Origin: Larkinella punicea
GTDB taxonomy: Bacteria > Bacteroidota > Bacteroidia > Cytophagales > Spirosomataceae
Length of the DNA: 64,000 nucleotides
Reading direction: 5' to 3'
NCBI RefSeq assembly: GCF_003334855.1
Contig: NZ_QOWE01000015.1
Coordinates: forward strand, 151,159 to 215,158
A program made the position numbers and the translations under genes. The notes beneath the pieces were generated by a model, which worked only from the letters and a program-made list of their open reading frames with translations, made no database searches and was not told where the DNA came from. This document shows positions 35,398 through 43,427 of this stretch, piece by piece. Positions within the stretch are counted from its first letter, which is position 1. Each line of letters opens with the position of its first letter.

Positions 35398-36156
35398 ATG
35401 CTCCCGGTTTTCAAGCTGTCAAACGGCCCCGTTCCCTTATTGGCTTTCCACGGAATTGGTCAGGATCACCGGGCCTTTGAACCGCTGGCGCAGCAACTGG
35501 AAGGGCGGTATGCGGTTTATGCTTTCGATCTGTTTTTTCACGGTTCCCAACCTGCTCCGGTTTCTGACGATGTCCTGACCAAACAACGGTTTCAGGAAAT
35601 CATTCAGGCTTTTCTGCATCAATACCAGATCGATCGCTTCGCCGTTTTGGGGTTCAGCATGGGCGGACGGTTTGCGCTGGCCGTTGCCGAGGCATTTCCT
35701 AAACACACAACCGAGTTGATTTTGCTGGCTCCCGATGGAATCACGCTCAGCCCCTGGTATCGCATCGCAACGAATACCGGTCTGGGTCGACAGCTTTTTC
35801 GGTATTTCCTGAAACACATGCCGCTTTTCCACCGGTTTGGGTTGTTTTTTTTAGCGCTGGGTCTTATCAATCGCAGTGTGTTGCGGTTCGCCGAAAGTAC
35901 GCTTGCCACGCCGGAACAGCGGGAATCCGTGTATAATGCCTGGGTGTATTTCCGGAAATTACAGTTCAATCATCGAAAACTGAGCGAGATTTTGAATAAT
36001 CACCCGGTACGCGTGCGTTTTTTTGCCGGACATTTTGATCAGGTGCTGCCAGTTTCATACATCAAACCCTTGAGCCGACGATTGCACGCGTACGAACTGA
36101 TCGTTTTGAAAACCGGCCACAACCGGCTCCTCGAACGCGTAGGGAAGATTCTTTAA
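35398..36156 (+). CDS. Alpha/beta-fold hydrolase
   Basis: 252 residues. N-terminal FHGIGQDHRAFEPLAQQLEG carries the His-Gly oxyanion region, the nucleophile elbow is GFSMGGRFAL (Ser at about 98), and a lid helix section (about 120-190) is followed by the acid FAGHFDQVLP and the catalytic His of KTGHNRLLE. So the Ser-Asp-His triad is complete. The substrate is unknown; MenH- or esterase-like activities are possible. ATG 35398 is preferred to a TTG two codons upstream. The stop overlaps the 3' end of the converging VTT gene by four bases. Confidence 0.88.
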   Translation: MLPVFKLSNGPVPLLAFHGIGQDHRAFEPLAQQLEGRYAVYAFDLFFHGSQPAPVSDDVLTKQRFQEIIQAFLHQYQIDRFAVLGFSMGGRFALAVAEAFPKHTTELILLAPDGITLSPWYRIATNTGLGRQLFRYFLKHMPLFHRFGLFFLALGLINRSVLRFAESTLATPEQRESVYNAWVYFRKLQFNHRKLSEILNNHPVRVRFFAGHFDQVLPVSYIKPLSRRLHAYELIVLKTGHNRLLERVGKIL

Positions 36157-36830
36157 CGGTTTAAGGCCCGATTCAGGACGACAAACAACCCAACAACCGA
36201 TGCCAACAGCAGAATCCCAATGAGAAGCTGCGTTTCATTGCCGGCATTTGGATTTTCGACCAAAGCCCGGATTTCTTTGGCTTGCTTTGCCGTCCAGACC
36301 GCAATCAGGGTTCGTGGAATCATGCCCAGAAAACCGCCCAGCAAAATATTGTTCAACCGCGCACCCGACAGTGCAAACACCAGATTCGTTACGGCAAACG
36401 GCAAAACCGGTGATAGTTTCGTAAAAAATATCACCTTCAACTCCTGTTCCCGGATGCGCTCCAGTACGTTTTTGGCCTTGGGATTTTGCTCGATAAAATG
36501 CACGAACCGGTCCTGATCAAACCAGCTTACCAGTTTGTTGACCAGTAAGATACAAACCATATTGAGCGCAAAAAGCGGCAGCAAGGCATTCCAGCCCAGA
36601 AAATAACCAAAAATTAGCGCTAGAAAGGTCGGTGGCGTCAGGGCAAACGTCGACGTCAGGCAACAGGCGATGGTTAATAGCAGCCATTCCCAGCCGTTAA
36701 ATTGAGCAACGGTTTCTTCGTTCGAAATGGTCAGATACGTCAGCGCCGAACTGAACAGGAGGGGGGCCACCGACAGGACCAATCCCGCCAGTGCTGGTCC
36801 CGAAAATGCTTTGAGTAGTACCGTCTTCAC
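36153..36830 (-). CDS. VTT-domain (TVP38/TMEM64-type) membrane protein
   Basis: 225-residue inner-membrane protein with about six hydrophobic helices. The VTT domain is clear: ALTPPTFLALIFGYFLGW, and the reentrant-loop motif KLSPVLPFAVTNLVFALSG followed by FLGMIPRTLIAVW. Family members in eukaryotes are lipid scramblases and bacterial DedA relatives affect membrane homeostasis; the role here is inference. It starts with GTG (an upstream in-frame stop excludes other starts) and is only 21 bp from the divergent cystathionine synthase-like gene, so their promoters must overlap each other or the coding sequences. Confidence 0.85.
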   Translation of the reverse strand: MKTVLLKAFSGPALAGLVLSVAPLLFSSALTYLTISNEETVAQFNGWEWLLLTIACCLTSTFALTPPTFLALIFGYFLGWNALLPLFALNMVCILLVNKLVSWFDQDRFVHFIEQNPKAKNVLERIREQELKVIFFTKLSPVLPFAVTNLVFALSGARLNNILLGGFLGMIPRTLIAVWTAKQAKEIRALVENPNAGNETQLLIGILLLASVVGLFVVLNRALNR

Positions 36831-36851
36831 ACACCAAACTTACAGCTTTTC

Positions 36852-38036
36852 ATGGCAATGACTGGCACCGTTTCCAAAACCGTGTTACATTCGGGTATGA
36901 AATTCGCAACCAAAGCCATCCACGCCGGCATTGAACCGGACCCCACGACGGGCGCCATCATGACGCCCATTTATCAGACATCGACCTACGTACAGGAATC
37001 GCCGGGCAAGCACAAGGGCTATGAATATGCCCGGACGCAAAACCCGACGCGGACGGTTTTGCAAAACAACCTGGCCGCGCTGGAAAACGGCAAACACGGG
37101 ATTTGTTACGCATCCGGTCTGGCAGCCACCGACGCCATTCTAAAGCTTTTTAAACCCGGCGACGAGATTATTGCCAGCAACGATCTCTACGGCGGTACCT
37201 ACCGGATTATGGTGCGGGTTTTTCAGGAATACGGTATCAAGTTCACGTTTATCGGACTGGAGAATCCGTCAGCATTGGAGAGCGCTATTACGCCCAAAAC
37301 GAAAATGGTCTGGATCGAAACGCCAACCAATCCACTGCTGCGAATCGTTGATATTCAAGCCATTGCCGCGATTACGAAAGCAAAAAACACGTTGCTGGTG
37401 GTCGATAATACGTTTGCGTCGCCGTATCTGCAAAACCCGCTGGACCAGGGCGCTGATATCGTGCTTCACTCGGTGACGAAATACCTCGGTGGTCATTCCG
37501 ACACGGTGATGGGCGCAATTGTTCTGAACGATGATGAGATTGCGAAACGGCTGGAATTTATCCAGAATGCGTGTGGGGCCGTTCCGGGGCCGCAGGATTG
37601 CTTTCTGGTGCTGCGCGGCATTAAAACGCTGCACATCCGGATGCAGCGGCACTGCGAAAATGCGCTGCAAGTTGCCCGGTTTCTGAACCAGCATCCGAAA
37701 GTGAGTCAGGTGAATTATCCGGGGCTGGAAACCCATCCTCAGCACGAACTGGCGAAGAAGCAGATGCGCGGTTTTGGCGGGATGGTGTCCTTCGAACTCC
37801 ACGGTGATTCGCTGCCGGAAGCCATCAAGGTGATGGAAAGTTTTAAGGTTTTTTCGCTGGGCGAATCGCTCGGGGGTGTCGAGTCACTTTGCACGCATCC
37901 GGCTTCGATGACGCACGCCAGCATTCCGAAAGAAGAACGGGCCAAGAACGGCTTGAAAGACACATTGATTCGGTTAAGTGTTGGTATTGAGGACGTTGAT
38001 GATTTGATCGCGGATTTGAATCAGGCGATTGGGTGA
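36852..38036 (+). CDS. Cystathionine gamma-synthase/lyase-type PLP enzyme
   Basis: 394-residue Cys/Met-metabolism PLP enzyme (fold type I). Family marks in order: ATKAIHAGIEPDPTTGAIMTPIY, YARTQNPTR (phosphate-binding Tyr and Arg), ASGLAAT, WIETPTNPLL, VVDNTFASPYLQNPL and SVTKYLGGHSD, the last carrying the PLP lysine. The C-terminal SLGGVESLCTHPASMTH and IRLSVGIEDVDDLI match cystathionine gamma-synthase and gamma-lyase alike; which reaction it runs cannot be settled from sequence. A second ATG 45 bases downstream (MKFATKAIH) is a plausible alternative start. Confidence 0.9.
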   Translation: MAMTGTVSKTVLHSGMKFATKAIHAGIEPDPTTGAIMTPIYQTSTYVQESPGKHKGYEYARTQNPTRTVLQNNLAALENGKHGICYASGLAATDAILKLFKPGDEIIASNDLYGGTYRIMVRVFQEYGIKFTFIGLENPSALESAITPKTKMVWIETPTNPLLRIVDIQAIAAITKAKNTLLVVDNTFASPYLQNPLDQGADIVLHSVTKYLGGHSDTVMGAIVLNDDEIAKRLEFIQNACGAVPGPQDCFLVLRGIKTLHIRMQRHCENALQVARFLNQHPKVSQVNYPGLETHPQHELAKKQMRGFGGMVSFELHGDSLPEAIKVMESFKVFSLGESLGGVESLCTHPASMTHASIPKEERAKNGLKDTLIRLSVGIEDVDDLIADLNQAIG

Positions 38037-38042
38037 TGAATA

Positions 38043-38125
38043 GGAACGCGGATTTGGCGGATTGAACGGATTTTCACGGATAAAAAATCTGTTGTAATCC
38101 ATTCAATCCACCAAATCCGCGTTCC
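38043..38125. repeat. Long inverted repeat between converging genes
   Basis: Arms 38043-38072 and 38096-38125 are complementary over 30 bases with two mismatches; the loop is 23 bases and partly self-complementary. It fills the gap between two stop codons (38036 and 38128). The arm core GGATTTGGCGGATTGAACGG has a partial relative at 12952-12972 (GGAACACGGATTAAACGG). So it looks like a member of a dispersed family that doubles as a terminator. Confidence 0.8.
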
Positions 38126-38127
38126 CA

Positions 38128-40509
38128 TCAAAACTTCATCCGAACTCCCGCCAGAAAATTCCGTCCGGCTTGCGGATAATAGAAGTTTTCCGTCACGGTT
38201 TTCCCTTCCGAAATGTAGCTGAACGTGTAGCCGTTCGACTCATACAACTCACTCAGAACGTTATTCAGCAAAAATGAAAACGAAAGTTCGTTCATCCCTT
38301 TGGGCTTGACGGTGTAAATAAACCGCAGATCATTCACAAAATAGGCCTCCAGTTGGCGGTTTTCGTTGGATGTATTGTCAAGATATTGCTTCCCGACGTA
38401 TTTCGATAACAACCCGATTTCCAGCCCTTTCGCGGGCGTATACAGCAATTGCGAACCCACGATGGTATTCGGCGCGAAGGCAATGTCGGTGTTTGCATAC
38501 TGATTTACTTTCTGCTCGCCGGTATCGTAATTGTCCAGAAACTCCGTAAATGTTTTGACTTTGTTCTGGCTGAAAGTCGCGTTGACGTTCCAGCGCAGGT
38601 TTTTTGCCAGGGCCGTTCCCGCTTCCAGCTCAATGCCGACGCGGTAACTGTTCGGCACGTTGACCCGGTTTTGGGCACCTACATCGTTGAGTTGGCCGGT
38701 CAGAATTAGCTCATTTTTGTATTTCATGTAATACAGATTGGCCGAAAAAGCCAGCCGCTGGGTTTGCAGTTTGTACCCCGCTTCCCAGTCATTCAATGCC
38801 TCCGCTTTCGGGCGGCTGGCCGGTGTCGATTGCGTGTAGTCATTGCGGTTGGGTTCCCGGTGACCAACACCGTAGGAAACATACACCGTGCTGCGGTCGT
38901 TCAGGGCGTACGTAATACCGGCTTTCGGGTTGAAAAAGCTCAAATTGGCGTCCTGCTGCACATTTCGTAGTTGATTGTCGAAGCCTAAAAACGAGTAACC
39001 AACCGTTCGCACCTGCAAATCGACAAAAGCGTTTAGTTTTGACGTAAACTGATAGTAGGCCTTCCCGTACAGATTAAAATCGGTTTTGGTGGCATCGTTG
39101 TCGTAATACCGGTGCCGGATGTTGCCCGTGCTGGCAAACCGCGCCCAGATGACCTCGCCGTAATGTTTGCCCCGGTATTGATTCCAGCCCCCGCCGATGT
39201 GGGCCGTGAGTTTCCCGAAACTGTTGTAATCCAGCGAAAAAACCGCCCCGTAAAAGTCATTGTCCAGCCAGCGACGGCGGATCAAATCCGTTCGGCTGAT
39301 GGTCGAATCACGGATCACAATCGACGGCAAACCATAGTCGGCCAGTTCATTGTCGGCCCGGTATTGCTCATAATAGCCCCGGCCCTGCGTGTAGTGTAAC
39401 GACGCATTCAAACGCCAGTTCCGGCTCAGTTCGTGCGAGCTAATCAACTGGTAATGATCCTGCTGATAATTGTCCACTTCGTTGTCGTAGGTGTAGGAAT
39501 TATACGTACGATTGGTTTTCAGCAAGCTTTCGGGAATACCATTCCAGGATTGGTACGTCTTTTCTGTCCCGGAAAAGACATTCAGCCGCACGAAGCTTTT
39601 TTTGCCGTACCAGCCCCCTGAAAGGTAAAACGATTTCAGATTGGACGACGCGCGATCGACAAAACCGTCGGAAACAATGCGGGAAAGCCGGGCGTCTACC
39701 ACAAAATGGTTGTTAAGTAGCCCTGAACCGGCTTTTACCGTCGTTTTCAACGTATTGAATGAACCGCCCGAAACATCTACTTCGCCATAGGGATTTTTCT
39801 CAAAACTATTGGTTTGCACATTGACCGACGCCCCAAAAGCCCCCGCGCCGTTGGTCGATGTGCCGACGCCCCGCTGAATCTGAATGCTGCTGACCGATGA
39901 AGCCAGATCCGGCATATTGACCCAAAACGTCCCCTGCGATTCGGCATCGTTGTATGGTATTCCATTAACGGTGACGTTAATCCGCGTCGCATCCGAACCC
40001 CGAATCCGAAAACCGGTGTAGCCCACGCCCGCGCCCGCGTCGGAGGTCGTAACCAGCGATGGCGTGAAATTGAGCAGCAGCGGAATGTCCTGACCCAGAT
40101 TCTGTTTGTTGAGGTCCCGCGCCGAAACGTTCGTGTAGGCAATCGCTGACTTCTGATTGGCCCGCGTGGCACTAACCACCACCTCATCGATGGCAACGGC
40201 GGTTTTGGTGAGCGATACGGCGATCTCAGCATCCCGATTCAGTTCGACGGCTTGCAAAACCGGCTCATAACCCAGCAGGGAAACACGAAGCTGGAGTGAA
40301 CCCGGTTTGAGATTGGTCAGACGAAAAGCACCACTGGCGTCGGCATAGGTACCTTTGTACGTGCCTTCGACCGCAATGGCAGCTCCGGGTAAGATTCCAC
40401 CGTCGGCATCGCTGACTCTTCCTGAAATGGAGAATTGGGCCCAGGCGGGCAGGCATGACAGAACCAATAACGCTGTCACACCAACAAGATAGGTCGTAAC
40501 TTTTTTCAT
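38128..40509 (-). CDS. TonB-dependent outer-membrane receptor, TPP-riboswitch controlled
   Basis: 793 residues from ATG 40509 (nine extra upstream codons are rejected because MKKVTTYLVGVTALLVLSC is the natural signal peptide, ending AWAQ). A carboxypeptidase-like N-terminal domain (about 25-105), a plug with ARDLNKQNLGQDIPLLLNFTPSLV and GFRIRGSDATRINVTVNGIPYND, then a 22-strand barrel ending RNFLAGVRMKF. The TPP riboswitch in the leader strongly suggests that it takes up thiamine or a precursor: such receptors behind THI elements have been predicted as thiamine importers in Bacteroidota. The inner-membrane partner is not in the window. No SusD partner follows. Confidence 0.93.
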   Translation of the reverse strand: MKKVTTYLVGVTALLVLSCLPAWAQFSISGRVSDADGGILPGAAIAVEGTYKGTYADASGAFRLTNLKPGSLQLRVSLLGYEPVLQAVELNRDAEIAVSLTKTAVAIDEVVVSATRANQKSAIAYTNVSARDLNKQNLGQDIPLLLNFTPSLVTTSDAGAGVGYTGFRIRGSDATRINVTVNGIPYNDAESQGTFWVNMPDLASSVSSIQIQRGVGTSTNGAGAFGASVNVQTNSFEKNPYGEVDVSGGSFNTLKTTVKAGSGLLNNHFVVDARLSRIVSDGFVDRASSNLKSFYLSGGWYGKKSFVRLNVFSGTEKTYQSWNGIPESLLKTNRTYNSYTYDNEVDNYQQDHYQLISSHELSRNWRLNASLHYTQGRGYYEQYRADNELADYGLPSIVIRDSTISRTDLIRRRWLDNDFYGAVFSLDYNSFGKLTAHIGGGWNQYRGKHYGEVIWARFASTGNIRHRYYDNDATKTDFNLYGKAYYQFTSKLNAFVDLQVRTVGYSFLGFDNQLRNVQQDANLSFFNPKAGITYALNDRSTVYVSYGVGHREPNRNDYTQSTPASRPKAEALNDWEAGYKLQTQRLAFSANLYYMKYKNELILTGQLNDVGAQNRVNVPNSYRVGIELEAGTALAKNLRWNVNATFSQNKVKTFTEFLDNYDTGEQKVNQYANTDIAFAPNTIVGSQLLYTPAKGLEIGLLSKYVGKQYLDNTSNENRQLEAYFVNDLRFIYTVKPKGMNELSFSFLLNNVLSELYESNGYTFSYISEGKTVTENFYYPQAGRNFLAGVRMKF

Positions 40510-40527
40510 GTTGTATGAAAAGTTTAC

Positions 40528-40550
40528 GATAGGCAAGGGGCCAACCTACC
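40528..40550 (-). promoter_or_regulatory. Hairpin candidate of the TPP riboswitch expression platform
   Basis: On the minus strand GGTAGG (40550-40545) can pair with CCTATC (40533-40528), 18 bases before the receptor ATG. The same CCTATC and the GGCC just before it can alternatively pair with GATAGGGCC right behind the aptamer (40606-40598). The two pairings exclude each other. That this is the switch is inference. Confidence 0.4.
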
Positions 40551-40610
40551 TTTTGGTTGTTTGGATGATAAATTAAATTGTGCGGTCGAGCCACTCTGGC
40601 CCTATCCGCA

Positions 40611-40690
40611 GATCCGTTCCCTTCGCCGGCATTACCCGGTGCAGGTTCAATGGGTATAATCTCAGCCCGTTGTATTAAGGCACCCCTTAT
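40611..40690 (-). promoter_or_regulatory. TPP riboswitch (THI element)
   Basis: On the minus strand the conserved blocks of the thiamine-pyrophosphate aptamer appear in order: GGGGTGCC, then GGCTGAGATTATACCC, TTGAACCTG, CCGGGTAATGCCGG and CGAAGGGA. Spacing and order match the family. The P1 closing stem is not well formed from the flanking bases, which is common in such elements. It lies about 100 bases upstream of the receptor start codon, so thiamine surplus should lower receptor synthesis. Confidence 0.95.
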
Positions 40691-40704
40691 TAAGATTAGC
40701 GACG

Positions 40705-40738
40705 CAAAGGTAATGCATAAAAGCGGTCATGCTGACAA
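40705..40738 (-). promoter_or_regulatory. Promoter of the riboswitch-receptor transcript
   Basis: Minus-strand TACCTTTG (40712-40705) matches the -7 consensus; TTG (40738-40736) lies 23 bases upstream, slightly wide. Transcription would start a few bases downstream, just before the first aptamer block at 40690, which fits well. Confidence 0.65.
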
Positions 40739-40791
40739 AATAGGCATCTTTACACTTTTATTTAAAACCAGTGAACTCAAATCCCAGTTTA

Positions 40792-40821
40792 AATGTATAT
40801 ACATTAAATGTAACAACATTT
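40792..40821. promoter_or_regulatory. Operator-like double palindrome
   Basis: AATGTATATACATT (40792-40805) is a perfect 14-bp palindrome and is followed by AAATGT-AACA-ACATTT (40806-40821). The four half-sites AATGT/ACATT repeat with a 15-bp period. The pair lies 49 bp before the dioxygenase ATG and on the far side of the receptor promoter, so it probably binds a dimeric repressor of the detoxification cluster. Regulator unknown. Confidence 0.55.
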
Positions 40822-40869
40822 AAAAAACTCAAACCAAAACGAATTACTTTAATTAACTGATATTCAATT

Positions 40870-41811
40870 ATGGAAACGCTCGTCAATGGGTTACACCACG
40901 TCACCGCTCTCGCCGGAGAAGCCCAACGCAATGTTGATTTTTACACCCATATTTTGGGTTTACGACTGGTCAAAAAAACCATCAATTTCGATGCTCCGGA
41001 TGTATATCACCTGTATTACGGTGACGAAACCGGGTCGCCGGGCAGCATTCTGACCTTTTTCCCGTACGGAAAAAACATTCACCGCGGACGCAAGGGCGGG
41101 GGACAACTGACCTACACCGCGTTTTCCATTCCAGCCGCGTCGTTGACTTACTGGATCAACCGGTTGAATGAATTCAATATTGCGCATACCGAACCGCTGC
41201 AACGGTTTAACGAAACGTATCTGCGGTTTGAAGATTTCGACGGCATGGGCATCGAACTGGTTGCCAATGACGCTGATCAAAGGCCGGGCTGGTCGAACGG
41301 TTTTATTCCCGCTGAACACGCCGTAAAAGGGTTCCACACCGTTACGCTGAACGAGTTTCGGATCGACGACACGGTAAAATTATTAACCGAATCACTCGGC
41401 CACACGTTGGTATCGGAAGAAGCCGGACGGTTCCGGTTCCAGGCAGGTAAAGGCGGTTCCGGCAATTACGTCGACGTGCAGCATTCACCGAATGATGTTC
41501 GGGGACAACAGGGCGGAGGCTCGGTTCACCACGTGGCTTTCTCGACGGATACGGACGAATCACAACTCGTTCTCCAGCATCAGCTTCTGGAAGCCGGGTA
41601 TCAGGTGACGCCCGTTCAGGATCGGAATTATTTCCACAGCATTTATTTCCGCGAACCGGGCGGTATTTTATTCGAAGTTGCCACCAATCCTCCGGGCTTC
41701 TCGGTTGATGAACCGGTTGCGGAATTGGGTAAAACGCTTAAATTGCCGGAGTGGTACGAACCCCGTCGCGCTAAAATCGAAGCGGCTTTACCGAAAATCG
41801 AAGTGAAGTAA
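40870..41811 (+). CDS. Ring-cleaving dioxygenase, VOC family (MhqO/MhqA-like)
   Basis: 313 residues with two vicinal-oxygen-chelate modules (about 6-130 and 150-270), binding Fe(II) or Mn(II). Metal ligands fit the His of GLHHVTALA, the His of SVHHVAFS and the Glu of GGILFEVATNPPGF. Its characterised relatives open hydroquinone or catechol rings and protect from quinones. It heads a likely operon with the serine hydrolase (78 bp downstream) and the small isomerase-like protein, the same pairing as the mhq genes of Bacillus. The substrate is inference. Confidence 0.87.
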   Translation: METLVNGLHHVTALAGEAQRNVDFYTHILGLRLVKKTINFDAPDVYHLYYGDETGSPGSILTFFPYGKNIHRGRKGGGQLTYTAFSIPAASLTYWINRLNEFNIAHTEPLQRFNETYLRFEDFDGMGIELVANDADQRPGWSNGFIPAEHAVKGFHTVTLNEFRIDDTVKLLTESLGHTLVSEEAGRFRFQAGKGGSGNYVDVQHSPNDVRGQQGGGSVHHVAFSTDTDESQLVLQHQLLEAGYQVTPVQDRNYFHSIYFREPGGILFEVATNPPGFSVDEPVAELGKTLKLPEWYEPRRAKIEAALPKIEVK

Positions 41812-41889
41812 TTGCTTTTCCCATCCGGTTTTGTCATTTCAGTCCTTCCGATTGACCTGGCAAAACCGGAATAATCCGTAGAAGTTGCT

Positions 41890-42555
41890 ATGATACACAA
41901 TCCGAATAATTTCGTAACCGCCGGGAAACCGCTGGAAAAGGCCACCAAAGTCATGGTTATGATCCACGGTCGGGGAGCGCCGGCGCGGGATATTTTGTCG
42001 TTGTCGAGCCACATCGACGACAAGGAATTTGCCTTTATTGCGCCCCAGGCCAGCCAGAATACGTGGTATCCGTATTCGTTTTTGAGTCCTCTCGAACAAA
42101 ACGAACCGTATTTGTCTTCGGCACTTCAGGTTTTAAGCAGTCTACGGGCGCGGCTGCAATCCGATTATAATTTCAAAACGCCCCAGATTTTCTGGCTGGG
42201 CTTTTCGCAGGGCGCCTGTCTGGCGCTCGAATACGTGGCCCGCAACGCAATGCCGTACGGGGGCGTCTTTGGTTTGAGCGGTGGTTTGATCGGCCCTCCG
42301 GGAACACCCCGGCTGTATGAAGGTGAACTGGAAGAAACGCCGGTTTTTCTGGGTTGCAGCGATATTGACCCACACATCCCGAAAGAACGCGTGATTGAGT
42401 CGGAAGGTGTGTTCCGGTCGATGGGCGCAGAGGTCAAGATGAAATTATATCCAAATTTTCCGCATTCGGTCAACGAAGATGAGCTAAAGATTGTTAATCA
42501 ATTGATTGCCGGTTCGCCAACGTCCGGTGCCACCATTCGAGAGTTGTACACCTAA
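41890..42555 (+). CDS. Phospholipase/carboxylesterase-family hydrolase (MhqD-like)
   Basis: 221-residue alpha/beta hydrolase. The nucleophile motif GFSQGACLALEY (Ser at about residue 105), the acid region GCSDIDPHIP, and the C-terminal His in NFPHSVNEDELK complete a Ser-Asp-His triad. N-terminal VMVMIHGRGAPARDIL gives the oxyanion hole. Members of this group (predicted esterases beside VOC dioxygenases) are thought to act on ring-cleavage or conjugate products. It is followed by the isomerase-like gene with 13 bp between, so translation is coordinated. Confidence 0.87.
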   Translation: MIHNPNNFVTAGKPLEKATKVMVMIHGRGAPARDILSLSSHIDDKEFAFIAPQASQNTWYPYSFLSPLEQNEPYLSSALQVLSSLRARLQSDYNFKTPQIFWLGFSQGACLALEYVARNAMPYGGVFGLSGGLIGPPGTPRLYEGELEETPVFLGCSDIDPHIPKERVIESEGVFRSMGAEVKMKLYPNFPHSVNEDELKIVNQLIAGSPTSGATIRELYT

Positions 42556-42568
42556 AACTACCACCGCT

Positions 42569-42865
42569 ATGAGCCAGTTTATGGTAGAATTTGATCTTCC
42601 GGTCGACATGACGGAGGAATTTACGGTAAAAATCCCGCTCCAGCGACTGAAAGTAAATGAGTTGATGGAAAGCGGGAAACTGCTGTCCTATGCCTTGTCG
42701 CTCGACCGTCAGAAACTGTGGTGCGTGGTGAAAGCGCAGACGGAATTTGATGTGATGGCAATCATTTCGGAATTCCCGTTGATCAGCTATATGGACCCGA
42801 CCATTACGGAACTGATGTTCAACAATATCGTTTCGTTACGAATGCCCTTGTTTTCGCTGAATTGA
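42569..42865 (+). CDS. Muconolactone isomerase-like small protein
   Basis: 98 residues from ATG 42569 (a longer frame beginning at 42506 overlaps the hydrolase and lacks homology). It is a ferredoxin-like alpha/beta protein: MSQFMVEFDLPVDMTEEF resembles the N-terminus of muconolactone delta-isomerase, and ISEFPLISYMDPTITEL matches the LPLFPYMDIEVTPL block of that family. So I read it as a dimeric or decameric barrel member, likely acting on a ring-cleavage product with the two upstream enzymes. The family call is by eye and moderate. Confidence 0.65.
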   Translation: MSQFMVEFDLPVDMTEEFTVKIPLQRLKVNELMESGKLLSYALSLDRQKLWCVVKAQTEFDVMAIISEFPLISYMDPTITELMFNNIVSLRMPLFSLN

Positions 42866-42896
42866 CTATTTTTGCCTTCTCATCTTCCGCTTATTC

Positions 42897-43334
42897 ATGG
42901 CAAATTTTAGAGTCGTTCAATCGGATTCGGACCTAAAACCGTACGCTGCTTTTCGGGTGGCTCGAATCGACGGCCAGAAGGCCCAGACGTTCAAAGCATT
43001 TTACGAGCAAATGGCCCGCGAACTCAAATTCCCGGATTATTTTGAATTCAACCTGGAATCCCTGGATGAATTACTGAACGATCTGGACTGGCTGGATGAC
43101 GACAAAATTGCGCTGTACATCACCCATTCGGATGCTTTTCTGTCGCAGGAAAAAAATGAAGCGCGCAAGGTGGAATTGCTGAACGTTCTGGACGTGGCCG
43201 CCGAAGACTGGAAATGGGTCGATGAAGAAGAAGAGGGCGTTACGCCCCGCGAGCTGGTGATTTTGTTTCAACCTGGCGACGCGTTCACTGCGCTGTTGGA
43301 TAAAGAAGATTTTGCGTACGACCGCGCCGTTTAA
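42897..43334 (+). CDS. Barstar-family (RNase inhibitor-like) protein
   Basis: 145 residues, strongly acidic and cytosolic. The central part fits the barstar fold: RIDGQKAQTFKAFYEQMARE (strand then helix), LKFPDYFEFNLESLDELLNDLDWL, and KIALYITHSDAFLS, which parallel the IDGEQI, LPEYYGENLDALWDCL and PLVLEW blocks of barstar; the C-terminus adds an acidic stretch and a strand (ELVILFQPGD). No barnase-like RNase or any toxin is adjacent, so it is probably an orphan inhibitor or a protein with another partner. A -7-like TATTTTTG (42867-42874) lies in front. Confidence 0.7.
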   Translation: MANFRVVQSDSDLKPYAAFRVARIDGQKAQTFKAFYEQMARELKFPDYFEFNLESLDELLNDLDWLDDDKIALYITHSDAFLSQEKNEARKVELLNVLDVAAEDWKWVDEEEEGVTPRELVILFQPGDAFTALLDKEDFAYDRAV

Positions 43335-43427
43335 ATTTGCAACCAAAACCGTTCACACACGGTTAATCAGTTGCTGTGTGCCGCATGGAAATTTCGCTCC
43401 CTGCGGCTTTTGGCATTTTATTTTTCT

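Noticed and set aside
40578..40823. Small open frame over the TPP riboswitch
   Set aside because: It runs against the aptamer on the other strand and ends in the operator-like region; the conserved RNA explains the sequence.
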